Shown here in pieces: positions 6,485 through 14,902 of a stretch of 19,094 nucleotides of DNA; position 1 is the stretch's first letter; each line of letters begins with the position of its first letter. The position numbers were made by a program, and so were the translations under genes. Below the pieces are notes generated by a model. It did not search any database, had not been told where the DNA came from, and saw only the letters and a program-made list of their open reading frames with translations. This stretch comes from Gammaproteobacteria bacterium. GTDB taxonomy: Bacteria; Pseudomonadota; Gammaproteobacteria; Pseudomonadales; Halomonadaceae. The DNA lies in contig JAMCZP010000192.1 in the NCBI GenBank assembly GCA_023485185.1, positions 1-19,094 of the forward strand, in the 5' to 3' direction.

Positions 6485-7314
6485 GCTTTTTCGCACGCTT
6501 CGCGCAAAACCGTGGCGCCCTGGTGGGGCTGATTATTCTGCTATTGATTATCGCCATGGCGATACTGGCGCCGTTGTTGTTTCCTGAGTCCCCCTGGCGC
6601 ATGGTTCAGCGACCGTTTTTACCGCCGCTTTCACATGATGGCTTTCCGCTGGGTACGGATACCATGGGCCGCAACGTGGCGGCAGGCATTATGCACGGCG
6701 CCTGGGTATCGCTGTTGATCGGGTTGGTATCGACCAGCGTGGCACTGCTGATTGGCGTTCCGCTTGGCGCCATCGCCGGATATTACGGCGGCATTATTGA
6801 CGATATCTTGATGCGCTTTACCGAGTTCTTCCAGACCATCCCTAACTTCGCGTTGGCGATTGTACTAGTGGCAATTATGCAGCCCAGCGTGACATCCATT
6901 GTACTGGCAATCGCAATTGTCAGTTGGCCCCCGGTAGCCCGTTTGGTGCGCGCAGAGTTTATGTCGCTGCGCAACCGTGAATATGTAGAAGCCGCGCGAT
7001 TGGTCGGCCAGTCCAACACCACGATTATTCTGCGCCAAATTCTGCCCAATACGCTGTCGCCGATTATCGTTCTGGCCTCACTTATGGTGGCCACCGCTAT
7101 TTTGTTGGAGTCGGCGCTGTCGTTTCTTGGTTTGGGTGACCCTAACGTGATGTCCTGGGGCTATATGATCGGTGCCGCGCGAACGGTCATTCGCCAGGCC
7201 TGGTGGCTGAGTTTCTTCCCTGGTTTAGCGATTCTGCTCACCGTTTTGGCACTAAACCTGGTCGGTGAAGGGCTAGACGATGCGCTTAACCCCAAACTTT
7301 CACGCGAGCGCTAG
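6481..7314 (+). CDS. ABC transporter permease, DppC/OppC type
   Basis: A 277-residue partner permease. It begins with the DppC-type N-terminal membrane helix (about 15-36) and the LGTDTMGRNV segment that family members carry before the transport domain. The coupling loop EYVEAARLVGQ, then ILRQILPNTLSPIIV, is clear. It overlaps the previous gene by four bases (ATGA). An AAGAAGGGGG purine run supplies the ribosome-binding site. It forms the heterodimeric channel with the preceding permease. Confidence 0.92.
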   Translation: MSFFARFAQNRGALVGLIILLLIIAMAILAPLLFPESPWRMVQRPFLPPLSHDGFPLGTDTMGRNVAAGIMHGAWVSLLIGLVSTSVALLIGVPLGAIAGYYGGIIDDILMRFTEFFQTIPNFALAIVLVAIMQPSVTSIVLAIAIVSWPPVARLVRAEFMSLRNREYVEAARLVGQSNTTIILRQILPNTLSPIIVLASLMVATAILLESALSFLGLGDPNVMSWGYMIGAARTVIRQAWWLSFFPGLAILLTVLALNLVGEGLDDALNPKLSRER

Positions 7315-7341
7315 ACGTTTGTTATGGCTGGAGAGCTTGTT

Positions 7342-8973
7342 ATGAATGAAGCATCAACAGAAACCGTCCTTAGCATTCGCGACCTAAACGTAGCGCTACC
7401 CAAAGGGGCGGATCGCGCCCTGGCAGTGGAAAACGTTAGCTACGACGTAAAGCGTGGGGAAATCATGTGCGTGGTGGGCGAGTCCGGCTCCGGCAAGTCG
7501 ATGGCCGCCAATGCCGTGATGGGCCTGCTGCCTAAAGGTGTGCGCGCCACCCAGGGTGAGATTTTGTTCGAGGGGCAGAACCTACTCGCCCTGACAGAAA
7601 AGCAGCACCGCTTCCTGCGCGGCTTAAAGATTGGCATGATCTTTCAAGAGCCGATGACCGCCCTTAACCCGCTGATGCGCGTGGGTGCACAGATTGCTGA
7701 AGTGTTCGAAGCCCACGGCCAGCTAACACCAAAAGAGCGTCAGGCCCGCGCTTTAGAACTATTGATCGAAGTCGGCATTCCACAGCCGGAAAAAGCCATT
7801 CGCGCCTACCCCTTCGAGCTTTCCGGCGGCCAGCGCCAGCGGGTAATGATTGCCATGGCACTAGCGCTAGAGCCTATTTTGCTCATCGCCGATGAGCCCA
7901 CCACCGCGCTGGACGTTACCACCCAAGCGCAGATACTGGAGCTGATTCGCGACTTACAGCAGCGCCGCGGTATGTCGGTGATGTTTATCACCCACGACTT
8001 TGGCGTGGTGGCCGAAATTGCCAATCGCGTCTGCGTGATGCGCCACGGCAAAATTGTTGAGCTAGGCGAAGCAAAAGCGGTGCTTGAAAACCCACAGGAT
8101 AGCTATACCCAAGCGCTGATTGCGGCGATACCCAGCAATGCGGTGCCGCCCCACCGCGAGACCAGCCAGGTCGCCCCGCTGCTGGAAATCAAACAGCTCA
8201 ATAAAGTGTTTCGCTCCCGAGGCGGATTGTTTAAGCCTGCCCGAGAAGTGCGCGCCCTTGAAGAGGTATCGCTTACCTTAGCCCGCGGAGAAACGGTAGG
8301 CATTGTGGGCGAATCAGGTTCGGGGAAATCCACCCTCGGCCGTTGTGTGGTGCGCCTTGAACATCCAGATAGCGGCGAGCTGCTGCTCGATGGCATCAAC
8401 CTTTCACAGCTCAAAGGCGATGCGCTACGTCGTGAGCGCCACCGGGTGCAGATGATCTTTCAAGATCCTTACGCCTCACTGAACCCGCGCACCAAGGTGG
8501 GCATGGCGATTGCCCAGGGGCCAATCGCCAACGGTACGCCAAAAGCCGCAGCGCTTAAGCAGGCAGGCGAACTATTAGAGTTGGTGGGCTTGGGCGCCAG
8601 CGCCGTGGAGCGCTACCCCCATGAGTTTTCCGGTGGCCAGCGCCAGCGCATAGGTATCGCCAGGGCATTAGCGCTAAATCCCGAACTGATTGTGGCGGAT
8701 GAAGCCGTATCAGCCTTGGATGTATCTATTCAGGCGCAGGTGCTAGAGCTACTTGAGGAGCTTAAACAACGGCTCTCCCTTTCGCTGCTATTCATTACTC
8801 ATGACCTACGCGTCGCCGCACAAATTTGCGACCGCATTGTGGTTATGCAGTATGGCCGTATTGTCGAGCAAGGCAGCGCTGAGCAGATTTTCCTCGCCCC
8901 CCGTGAGGCGTATACCCAAGCGCTGCTCAACGCGATCCCCGGCCGCGAAGCGCCGGTGGCAGTCACTACATAA
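7342..8973 (+). CDS. Fused dual ATP-binding protein of a dipeptide/opine-type ABC transporter (DppD-DppF fusion)
   Basis: A 543-residue protein with two complete nucleotide-binding domains in tandem. Domain 1 has Walker A GESGSGKS (about 46-53), signature LSGGQRQR (about 160-167) and Walker [13 protein letters not shown] (about 182-190). Domain 2 has Walker A GESGSGKS (about 322), signature FSGGQRQR (about 428) and Walker [13 protein letters not shown] (about 452), where Ala replaces the usual Pro after the catalytic Glu. Each domain ends with the oligopeptide-type C-terminal extension ([20 protein letters not shown]). In Dpp/Opp systems these are normally two proteins; single-chain versions are also well known. 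The start at 7342 has GGAG 8 nt upstream, whereas the in-frame ATG at 7324 has none. Confidence 0.92.
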   Translation: MNEASTETVLSIRDLNVALPKGADRALAVENVSYDVKRGEIMCVVGESGSGKSMAANAVMGLLPKGVRATQGEILFEGQNLLALTEKQHRFLRGLKIGMIFQEPMTALNPLMRVGAQIAEVFEAHGQLTPKERQARALELLIEVGIPQPEKAIRAYPFELSGGQRQRVMIAMALALEPILLIADEPTTALDVTTQAQILELIRDLQQRRGMSVMFITHDFGVVAEIANRVCVMRHGKIVELGEAKAVLENPQDSYTQALIAAIPSNAVPPHRETSQVAPLLEIKQLNKVFRSRGGLFKPAREVRALEEVSLTLARGETVGIVGESGSGKSTLGRCVVRLEHPDSGELLLDGINLSQLKGDALRRERHRVQMIFQDPYASLNPRTKVGMAIAQGPIANGTPKAAALKQAGELLELVGLGASAVERYPHEFSGGQRQRIGIARALALNPELIVADEAVSALDVSIQAQVLELLEELKQRLSLSLLFITHDLRVAAQICDRIVVMQYGRIVEQGSAEQIFLAPREAYTQALLNAIPGREAPVAVTT

Positions 8974-8998
8974 TGTTTTAAAAGGAAAGGATAACTGG

Positions 8999-10381
8999 AT
9001 GCGGATAACACTGGAGGCACTGCGCGCCATTGTAGGCCCTGCCCATGTATTGACCGGCGACGATGTACACAACCGTCGTGTTGACTGGATGACTGGCGCG
9101 CCCTGCCAAGCGGGCGCCATTGTGCGCCCAGCGAATACCGAGCAAGTCGCTGCAGTGATGCAGGCTTGTCATGCCGTCCAGCAGCCGGTCGTGACCCACG
9201 GCGGATTAACCGGCCTGGTGCATGGCGGTGAAGCGAGCGCGGATGAACTGGTGATCTCTCTTGAACGCATGAGCGCCATTGAAGAGATTGATCAAGTGGG
9301 CGGCACTCTCACCGTGCAGGCGGGCGCACCGCTGCAACGGGTACAGGAAGCCGCACGAGAAGTCGGCCTGCAGTTTCCGCTGGATTTGGGCGCTCGGGGC
9401 AGTTGTACGATTGGCGGCAATATCGCCACTAATGCCGGTGGCGTGCGGGTGATCCGCTACGGCATGATGCGCCAGCAAGTGCTTGGCCTGGAGGCAGTAA
9501 TGGCCGATGGCCGGGTAGTCAGCTCTATGAACCGTATGCTTAAAAACAACGCTGGGTTCGATTTGAAGCAGCTGTTTATCGGCAGTGAAGGAACGCTAGG
9601 CATTGTGACTCGTGCGGTGCTGCGCCTTCAGCCACCCACGCCCAGCGAACAAACAGCGATGGTGGCCTGCCCTTCGTTTGAGGCGTTAACCGGACTGCTC
9701 AGCCATATGGGCAAAGCGCTTGGCGGCAGCCTGGGTGCTTTTGAGGTGATGTGGCAAAACCACTACCGTTTGCTCACTGAAACCCTGGACCGCCACACCC
9801 CGCCGATTGCCACTGAACATCCGTTTTATGTGATCATTGATTCCCTGGGCAGCGACGCCGAGCGCAATGCCACTCAGTTCAGCGAAGCATTAGAAAGCGC
9901 TTTGGAGAGCGAGCTGATTGTCGATGCGGTGATTGCGCAGTCGACTACCCAGCGCGATGGGCTATGGGCGATTCGTGAAGATATCGAAGGGTTAATCAAA
10001 GGCTTGGCACCGCTATTCACTTTTGATGTCAGCCTGCCGATTGCCGATATGCAGCGCTACACCGATGCCCTGGAAGCGCAGCTAACCCAGCGCTGGCCAG
10101 ATGCGCGCCTGGTAGTGTTTGGCCACCTGGGCGATGGCAATCTACATATTTCCGTTAGCGTGGGGAGCTTGGATCCCGAGGCGCGCCGCGAAGTGGAAGC
10201 CATGGTCTATCAACCGCTGGCGGCACTGGGCGGCTCGGTCTCTGCTGAACACGGCATTGGCCTGGAGAAGCGCCCCTGGCTAAGCACCTGCCGCTCCAAC
10301 GCCGAAATCGAGCTGATGCGTACCCTCAAGCAAGCACTAGACCCGCTCAATCTTTTAAATCCAGGTAAAGTACTTCAATAA
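8999..10381 (+). CDS. FAD-linked 2-hydroxyacid dehydrogenase/oxidase (GlcD/D-2-hydroxyglutarate dehydrogenase type)
   Basis: A 460-residue flavoprotein of the VAO/PCMH family. The FAD-binding domain (about 38-210) shows THGGLTGLVHGG (67-78), GARGSCTIGGNIATNAGG (131-148) and IGSEGTLGIVT (194-204). The C-terminal FAD-oxidase domain shows FGHLGDGNLH (about 374) and EHGIGLEKR (about 417), the metal and substrate-carboxylate region of D-lactate, glycolate and D-2-hydroxyglutarate dehydrogenases. The start at 8999 has AAGGAAAGG just upstream; the same frame is open much further left but there overlaps the ATPase gene. It lies 25 nt after the ATPase stop and so is co-transcribed with the importer. 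It likely oxidises a D-2-hydroxyacid released from the imported compound; which one is unknown. Confidence 0.9.
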   Translation: MRITLEALRAIVGPAHVLTGDDVHNRRVDWMTGAPCQAGAIVRPANTEQVAAVMQACHAVQQPVVTHGGLTGLVHGGEASADELVISLERMSAIEEIDQVGGTLTVQAGAPLQRVQEAAREVGLQFPLDLGARGSCTIGGNIATNAGGVRVIRYGMMRQQVLGLEAVMADGRVVSSMNRMLKNNAGFDLKQLFIGSEGTLGIVTRAVLRLQPPTPSEQTAMVACPSFEALTGLLSHMGKALGGSLGAFEVMWQNHYRLLTETLDRHTPPIATEHPFYVIIDSLGSDAERNATQFSEALESALESELIVDAVIAQSTTQRDGLWAIREDIEGLIKGLAPLFTFDVSLPIADMQRYTDALEAQLTQRWPDARLVVFGHLGDGNLHISVSVGSLDPEARREVEAMVYQPLAALGGSVSAEHGIGLEKRPWLSTCRSNAEIELMRTLKQALDPLNLLNPGKVLQ

Positions 10382-10422
10382 ACATTTTAAGTTAAACATT
10401 CATTGTGTTTTCAGGAATCAAC

Positions 10423-11532
10423 ATGTCCCATTACCCCGAGCACTTAACTGGCGAAGGCCCGCATAACCCCTTCCCAGGCATCAAAGTATTAGAGCGCCGC
10501 ATAGGACGAGTGATCCCCCACCGCCTGGGCTCTAACGAAGGCCTGGACATGCCACACCGCGCCCTGCGTGAACACTTTGGCGATGCCCTGGCCGAACACG
10601 TTTACTGCTACGGCGATGCCGAGGCGCTGGGCGTGCGCCAGCGCTTGAGTGCTCAGCAAGGTATTCCGTTAGAAACGCTGCTGGTGGATGCCGGTGCCGA
10701 CAGTTTGATTGCCCTGGCCCTGCGCACCACCTGCGAACCGGGTGAAACGGTGGTGAGCACCGCAGGCACCTACCCCACCTTGGGCTATTTCGCCAAAGGC
10801 CAGGGCTGCCGCCTGATTGAGCCCAGCTACTATGAAGCGCCGGGCGTGCTGGCCCCCGACCTGGAAGCCCTTGTAGCTGCGGCGCATCAGGAAAACGCGC
10901 GACTGGTGTATCTGGCCAACCCGGATAACCCCAGCGGCCATTTACATAGCGACAGCGCCATCCTCGAGCTGCGCGATGCGCTGCCCGATACCTGCTGGCT
11001 GCTGCTGGATGAAGCCTATGGGGACTTCCGAGATGATGCCAACAGCGAGTTCGCTGCCAAAGCAATACCGGGGGTGATTCGTCTACGCACGCTTTCCAAG
11101 GCTCACGGCTTGGCGGGTCTGCGCATTGGCTACGCCATCGCCGACCCTGAAGTGCTGGCAATGATGATGAAGGTGCGTATTCACTACGCGGTTTCATCAC
11201 TGACCCTAGCCGCCGCCGAAGTGGTGCTCGACCACCCTAACGAGGTTCATCAACACGTCGCCGATGTAAAAGCGCGCCGAGAACAACTGGCTGAGCACTT
11301 TCGCGCACTTGGTGCCGACGTACTGCCCAGCGCTACTAACTTTATCGGCATTCGCCTGCCCAGCGAGGAACTCGCCGCCGAGGTACACCAGCAACTGCTC
11401 GCCGAAGGCGTATTAGTCACGCGCCTAACGCACCCAGAACTTGCCAATGTGATACGTATTACAGCGGTCGCCGACGCCCTGGTGCCTGGGCGATTGGCAA
11501 TTCTCGAACAGGCCATAAAAGAACACGCCTGA
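10423..11532 (+). CDS. PLP-dependent aminotransferase class I/II, HisC-like
   Basis: A 369-residue fold-type I aminotransferase related to histidinol-phosphate aminotransferase. Visible elements are NPDNPSG (166-172), the PLP-ring Asp196 and Tyr199 in DEAYGDF, the Schiff-base Lys226 in TLSKAHGLAGLRIGY, with its Arg serving as phosphate ligand, and the C-terminal RIT segment that binds the substrate carboxylate. The start at 10423 has AGGA 7-8 nt upstream; an upstream GTG at 10405 is less likely. It lies 41 nt downstream of the flavoprotein gene, is last in the rightward operon and is not in a histidine operon. It is therefore more likely a catabolic paralogue than true HisC. It may convert the deacylated amine or amino acid to a keto acid. 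Confidence 0.88.
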   Translation: MSHYPEHLTGEGPHNPFPGIKVLERRIGRVIPHRLGSNEGLDMPHRALREHFGDALAEHVYCYGDAEALGVRQRLSAQQGIPLETLLVDAGADSLIALALRTTCEPGETVVSTAGTYPTLGYFAKGQGCRLIEPSYYEAPGVLAPDLEALVAAAHQENARLVYLANPDNPSGHLHSDSAILELRDALPDTCWLLLDEAYGDFRDDANSEFAAKAIPGVIRLRTLSKAHGLAGLRIGYAIADPEVLAMMMKVRIHYAVSSLTLAAAEVVLDHPNEVHQHVADVKARREQLAEHFRALGADVLPSATNFIGIRLPSEELAAEVHQQLLAEGVLVTRLTHPELANVIRITAVADALVPGRLAILEQAIKEHA

Positions 11533-11556
11533 TTCAGTTGGTAAATGTGATCAGTA

Positions 11557-11708
11557 GGTGCGAGGGCAGGTTGGAGCGAGGGTCTTTTTCCAGGGCCGGA
11601 AAATGTTCCCGACAATTCCGGCATTTCCGCCATCCATGGCGGTCAGATGGAAAAAGTAGCGCCCAGGGATGGGTTCACAGCGCCCTCGCGGAAACCTGCC
11701 CTCGCACC
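11557..11708. repeat. Large nested inverted-repeat intergenic element
   Basis: A 152-nt structure lies between the convergent genes ending at 11532 and 11739. The outer arms pair perfectly over 16 bp (11557-11572 with 11693-11708). After a 3x3 GGA/GGA internal loop comes GCGAGGG/CCCTCGC (11576-11582 with 11683-11689), and then CTTTTTCCA/TGGAAAAAG (11584-11592 with 11648-11656). Inside are two hairpins, CCGGAA/TTCCGG (11596-11621) and CCGCCAT-CC-ATGGCGG (11627-11642). This matches no transfer RNA or standard terminator. It resembles intergenic repeats that I recall from Halomonas-type genomes, but only one copy is in the window. It may terminate both convergent transcripts. Confidence 0.7.
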
Positions 11709-11738
11709 GGGGCATGTTGATTGCCCGCCATACTAGCC

Positions 11739-12692
11739 CTAAGGCGTTAACCAATGCCTGAAGTCATCCAGCTCTCCCCGCACCGCCTGACGATATAGAC
11801 CCTGCAGTTGAGCAGTGACGCTGTCTTGGCTGATGGGTTCGTTGACGGGTGGTGCACCCGCGCGTCCACCAATGCGGCGACCATCCAGCTCGCGAAGCGG
11901 GAGTATTTCGGCAGCGGTGCCGGTTAAGAACGCCTCATCTGCTGTGTATAACTCGTCGCGGGTTATCCGCCGCTCGCGCACTTCGATGCCCAGCACCTTT
12001 TGCGCCAGCTGAATCACGCTATCCCGGGTGATGCCTTGCAGGCACGAGGTCACTTCCGGTGTATGCAGCACGCCATCGCGCAGCAAAAAGACGTTCGCCG
12101 CCGAGGCCTCGGCCACATAGCCTTCAGGGTCGAGCATAATGGTTTCATCAAACCCGGCTTTGATCGCCGTATTCAACGCCAGTATCGAGTTGACGTAGTG
12201 GCCGTTAGTTTTCGCACGACACAGGCTGATATTGACGTGGTGGCGCGCCCAGGATGACGTCAGCGCACGCAAACCGTGGCTGGCAGCCTGGGGCGAAATG
12301 TAGGGGCCTAGATCCCAGGCGGCGACCATTATGTGAGTGGTTAGCCCCTGGGCGCGTAGTCCTAAACCTTCTGCACCAAAAAACACGGTAGGTTTCAGGT
12401 AGGCATTGCTCAGGCCGTTTTTGGCCAGGCACTCGCGCTGGGCATTGACCAACTCCGCTTCACTAAACGGCAGCGGCATATCCAGCGAATGGGCGCTTTC
12501 TGCCAAGCGGCGGGTATGTTCAGCAGCGCGAAATAGATGCGTGCCCGAAGGGCCAGCGTAGGCGCGCACGCCCTCAAAACAGCCCATGCCATAGTGCAGC
12601 GTATGGGTGAAGACATGCACCTTGGCCTCGCGCCACTCCAGCCATTCACCGTCGTGCCAGATCCAGCCATCGCGGTCATAAAGCGGTGTCAT
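11739..12692 (-). CDS. Branched-chain-amino-acid-type aminotransferase (fold type IV, IlvE-like)
   Basis: A 317-residue PLP enzyme of the BCAT/D-amino-acid aminotransferase class. Conserved parts are the opening DGWIWHDGEW, the HTLHYGMGCFEGVRAY block (30-45), the Schiff-base Lys161 in CRAKTNGHYVNSILA, and Glu195 in GYVAEASAANVF. The DELYTADEAFLTGTAAEI segment that follows is typical. The start at 12692 overlaps the stop of the upstream amidohydrolase (ATGA), with GGGAG 11 nt upstream. It is the last gene of a leftward operon of deacetylase-fold and imine-handling enzymes, so it probably acts in that pathway rather than in general isoleucine/leucine/valine synthesis. Its sequence alone cannot exclude the biosynthetic role. 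Confidence 0.88.
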   Translation of the reverse strand: MTPLYDRDGWIWHDGEWLEWREAKVHVFTHTLHYGMGCFEGVRAYAGPSGTHLFRAAEHTRRLAESAHSLDMPLPFSEAELVNAQRECLAKNGLSNAYLKPTVFFGAEGLGLRAQGLTTHIMVAAWDLGPYISPQAASHGLRALTSSWARHHVNISLCRAKTNGHYVNSILALNTAIKAGFDETIMLDPEGYVAEASAANVFLLRDGVLHTPEVTSCLQGITRDSVIQLAQKVLGIEVRERRITRDELYTADEAFLTGTAAEILPLRELDGRRIGGRAGAPPVNEPISQDSVTAQLQGLYRQAVRGELDDFRHWLTP

Positions 12693-13795
12693 TGTTTGCG
12701 TTGCTCCCACTGTTGGCACCAGTCGTCGATTAACAGTTGCTGGTGCGGTTGCAGGGCCTGATAGCCCCAAGCGGCAATTTCATCGTTTTGCGGGTCGGGC
12801 ACGGCAATGGCGCTGCCCGCCAGGGTTTGAATCACCGCGTGGCCGCATAACGGCACATAACCTTCCGAATAGCCGCCTTCGTGAATGAACACCAGCTTGC
12901 CATCGCAGCAGCGCTCGGCCAGTGCTTTAAGCTGGGCGGTCATGGTGGCGAACGCTTGGCTGTTGAGCAACATCTTGCCTAATGGATCTTTGGCGCAGGC
13001 GTCGTAACCGCAGGCCACCACGATGAGCTCGGGGTTAAAGGCTTCAAGCGCAGGCAGCACCAGCGTTTCCACGGCGTACGCGTAGGCGCCCAGGCCACAG
13101 CCGGGGGGCAGCGGTAGATTAAGATTGGCGCCAATGCCTGCACCTTCGCCCTGCTCCTCAAAGCCACCTGTGTCCAGCGGGTAATTGCACGCCTGATGGA
13201 TGGAAACAGTAAACACCTCAGGCTCGTCATAAAACGCCGCCTGCTGGCCGTTACCGTGATGTACATCCCAATCAAGTATCGCCACGCGCTTGACCTGTCC
13301 CATAGCCCGGGCGCGCATCACCGCCACGGGGATATTACCTAGCAGGCAGAACCCACGGCCTTGATCGGCTTCCGCATGGTGGCCCGGCGGCCGACATAGA
13401 GCATAGGCGTTATTAACCTCCCCCAGCGCCACGGCTGCCACGGCGGCAATGGCCAAACCAGTAGAGTGGTTGGCTGCCGCCCAACTGCCAGGCATGAAAG
13501 GTGCGCAGTCGCCGCCGTTGCCGCCGCGCGCTTTATCCCCCGCCTGTAATGCATCCAAATAGCGCGGAGTGTGAAAGCGCAGCAAATCATCAAGCTTAGC
13601 GGCAGGCGGCTTCACCACGCTCAACTCATCCATCAAGCCGCTGACTTCAAGAATATTTTTCAGTCGCCGCTTGCTCTCCGGGCTTTCAGATGCCGCTTGA
13701 GGCTGTAAAAACTCGCCGGGTGACGAGAACACCCCAATCGCGCCTAAATCATGCCAAAAGCAGCGTTCGTGCCAGTAAAAACCGGTGGTGCTCAT
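12689..13795 (-). CDS. Class II-like histone deacetylase superfamily amidohydrolase
   Basis: A 368-residue zinc hydrolase of the HDAC fold, different in style from its two neighbours. It starts STTGFYWHERCFWHD and has the RYLDAL and FMPGSWAAANHSTGLAI segments common in bacterial class II HDAC-like proteins. The catalytic set is complete: RPPGHHAE with His139-His140, zinc ligands Asp177 and His179 in DWDVHHGNG, Asp265 in CGYDA, and Tyr309 in HEGGY. It overlaps the preceding amidohydrolase by ATGA (13792-13795) and the following aminotransferase by ATGA (12689-12692). The three products are therefore expected in similar amounts. It could remove an acyl group from an amine or amino acid; the substrate is unknown. 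Confidence 0.9.
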   Translation of the reverse strand: MSTTGFYWHERCFWHDLGAIGVFSSPGEFLQPQAASESPESKRRLKNILEVSGLMDELSVVKPPAAKLDDLLRFHTPRYLDALQAGDKARGGNGGDCAPFMPGSWAAANHSTGLAIAAVAAVALGEVNNAYALCRPPGHHAEADQGRGFCLLGNIPVAVMRARAMGQVKRVAILDWDVHHGNGQQAAFYDEPEVFTVSIHQACNYPLDTGGFEEQGEGAGIGANLNLPLPPGCGLGAYAYAVETLVLPALEAFNPELIVVACGYDACAKDPLGKMLLNSQAFATMTAQLKALAERCCDGKLVFIHEGGYSEGYVPLCGHAVIQTLAGSAIAVPDPQNDEIAAWGYQALQPHQQLLIDDWCQQWEQRKQ

Positions 13796-14823
13796 GCCAT
13801 AAAGCCCTGCATAAAGGCATTTAGGTTGGCACTCAGATGCTCGGTGGGGTAGCCGCCCTCTTGCACCACAACGGTGGGCAGGCCCAGTGCAGCTAAGCGT
13901 TTACCGAGCACTACAAAGGCTTCTGTTTCCACGGTGAGCCCTGCCAACGGGTCGTCTTTGTGGGCGTCTAACCCGAGTGCCACCACCACTGCCTCTGGCT
14001 GGTAGCGCTGCAGGTGGTCGATCAAAATCGCTAGTGCATCAAGATAAACATCACCGTCGCTGCCTACCGGCAAGGGCAAATTAACGTTAGCACCGACGCC
14101 CTCCTCGCAGCCCTCTTCCTCAGCGCCACCCCAAAAAAATGGGTAGAAATCACTGGGGTCAGCATGTAGCGAGCCCGTCCAGACATCGCTGCGGTAATAG
14201 AAAATATCCTGGGTGCCGTTGCCGTGGTGAAGATCCACATCGATGATCGCCACTTTGGCAAAACGCTCGCGCAACACCGTGGCTGCCAGCGCTGAGTTAT
14301 TCAGCAGACAAAAACCTCCGGCGCGCTCCGGCCCGGCATGGTGGCCGGGCGGGCGGCAAAGCGCGTAGGCGGTTGGCGCACCATTAACCACCTCTTCTGC
14401 CGCCGCTTCGGCACTAGCAGCAGAGGCCAGCGCACCACGAAAGCTAGTGGCACTCAGCGGGCAGGCCATATCGTGCAAGTGCCAGCCTGCTTGGCCAACG
14501 GGGTGGTGCGGATAGTGGTTACCGCCGCCACAGGGGTGGATATTGGGGGCGACAAACTCGGCAGCGTTTGGCAGCTTCTGCCAACGCCCATAAATAGTTT
14601 CCAAAAACGTCAGGTAGCGCGGCGAGTGAATCTGCGCTAAACGCTTACGTAGCTTGGGTGAATCCACCTTGTCAGGCGCGATTAGGGTTAGCCCAGCACT
14701 CGCCAAACCTTGAGTGAGCAGCTCAGCGCGCTTCGGGCCTTCCGGTGAAGGCGCGGGCTGTCCGCGTAACAGAAAGGTCGGTGGCGCGTGGTACGCCTGA
14801 TCGGGGTGGTAAAAACATTTCAT
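13792..14823 (-). CDS. Acetylpolyamine amidohydrolase-like histone deacetylase family protein (second copy)
   Basis: A 343-residue amidohydrolase, the same subtype and almost the same length as the one at 1903-2937 but clearly diverged. Catalytic parts are RPPGHHAG with His161-His162, GFCLLNN (170-175), zinc ligands Asp197 and His199 in DLHHGNG, Asp286 in GLDAH, and Tyr325 in QEGGY. A His-rich loop (HYPHHPVGQAGWHLHD, 103-118) corresponds to the loop that narrows the active-site tunnel in acetylpolyamine amidohydrolases. The start at 14823 is chosen because MKCFYHPDQA matches the sister enzyme's MKTFFHDDQL. The frame is open to 14946, but that part overlaps the upstream gene and is not conserved-looking. 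The ribosome-binding site is weak. A hairpin lies upstream at 14854-14872. Confidence 0.9.
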   Translation of the reverse strand: MKCFYHPDQAYHAPPTFLLRGQPAPSPEGPKRAELLTQGLASAGLTLIAPDKVDSPKLRKRLAQIHSPRYLTFLETIYGRWQKLPNAAEFVAPNIHPCGGGNHYPHHPVGQAGWHLHDMACPLSATSFRGALASAASAEAAAEEVVNGAPTAYALCRPPGHHAGPERAGGFCLLNNSALAATVLRERFAKVAIIDVDLHHGNGTQDIFYYRSDVWTGSLHADPSDFYPFFWGGAEEEGCEEGVGANVNLPLPVGSDGDVYLDALAILIDHLQRYQPEAVVVALGLDAHKDDPLAGLTVETEAFVVLGKRLAALGLPTVVVQEGGYPTEHLSANLNAFMQGFMA

Positions 14824-14853
14824 GGTCAAGTTCGCAATCCTTGGCGGCTTTAA

Positions 14854-14872
14854 ACCGCTCCTAGAGAGCGGT
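14854..14872 (-). promoter_or_regulatory. Intercistronic hairpin between the OCD-family gene and the amidohydrolase
   Basis: ACCGCTC-5 nt-GAGCGGT forms a 7-bp stem in the 79-nt gap, the only sizeable gap in this leftward operon. On the minus strand it is followed by TTTAAAG, too short a U-run for a strong terminator. It may reduce read-through or stabilise the upstream message. Confidence 0.4.
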
Positions 14873-14902
14873 CTACGCAATAAGTGATTTTGTACTTTTA
14901 TA

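Noticed and set aside
8753..8998. Upstream extension of the FAD-dehydrogenase frame
   Set aside because: It overlaps the ATPase domain-2 coding sequence, reads like a shadow frame, and a strong ribosome-binding site supports the start at 8999.
10532..11200. Long minus-strand open frame (222 codons) inside the HisC-like aminotransferase
   Set aside because: Arg/Pro/Ser-rich antisense shadow of a well-supported gene, with no family-like motifs.
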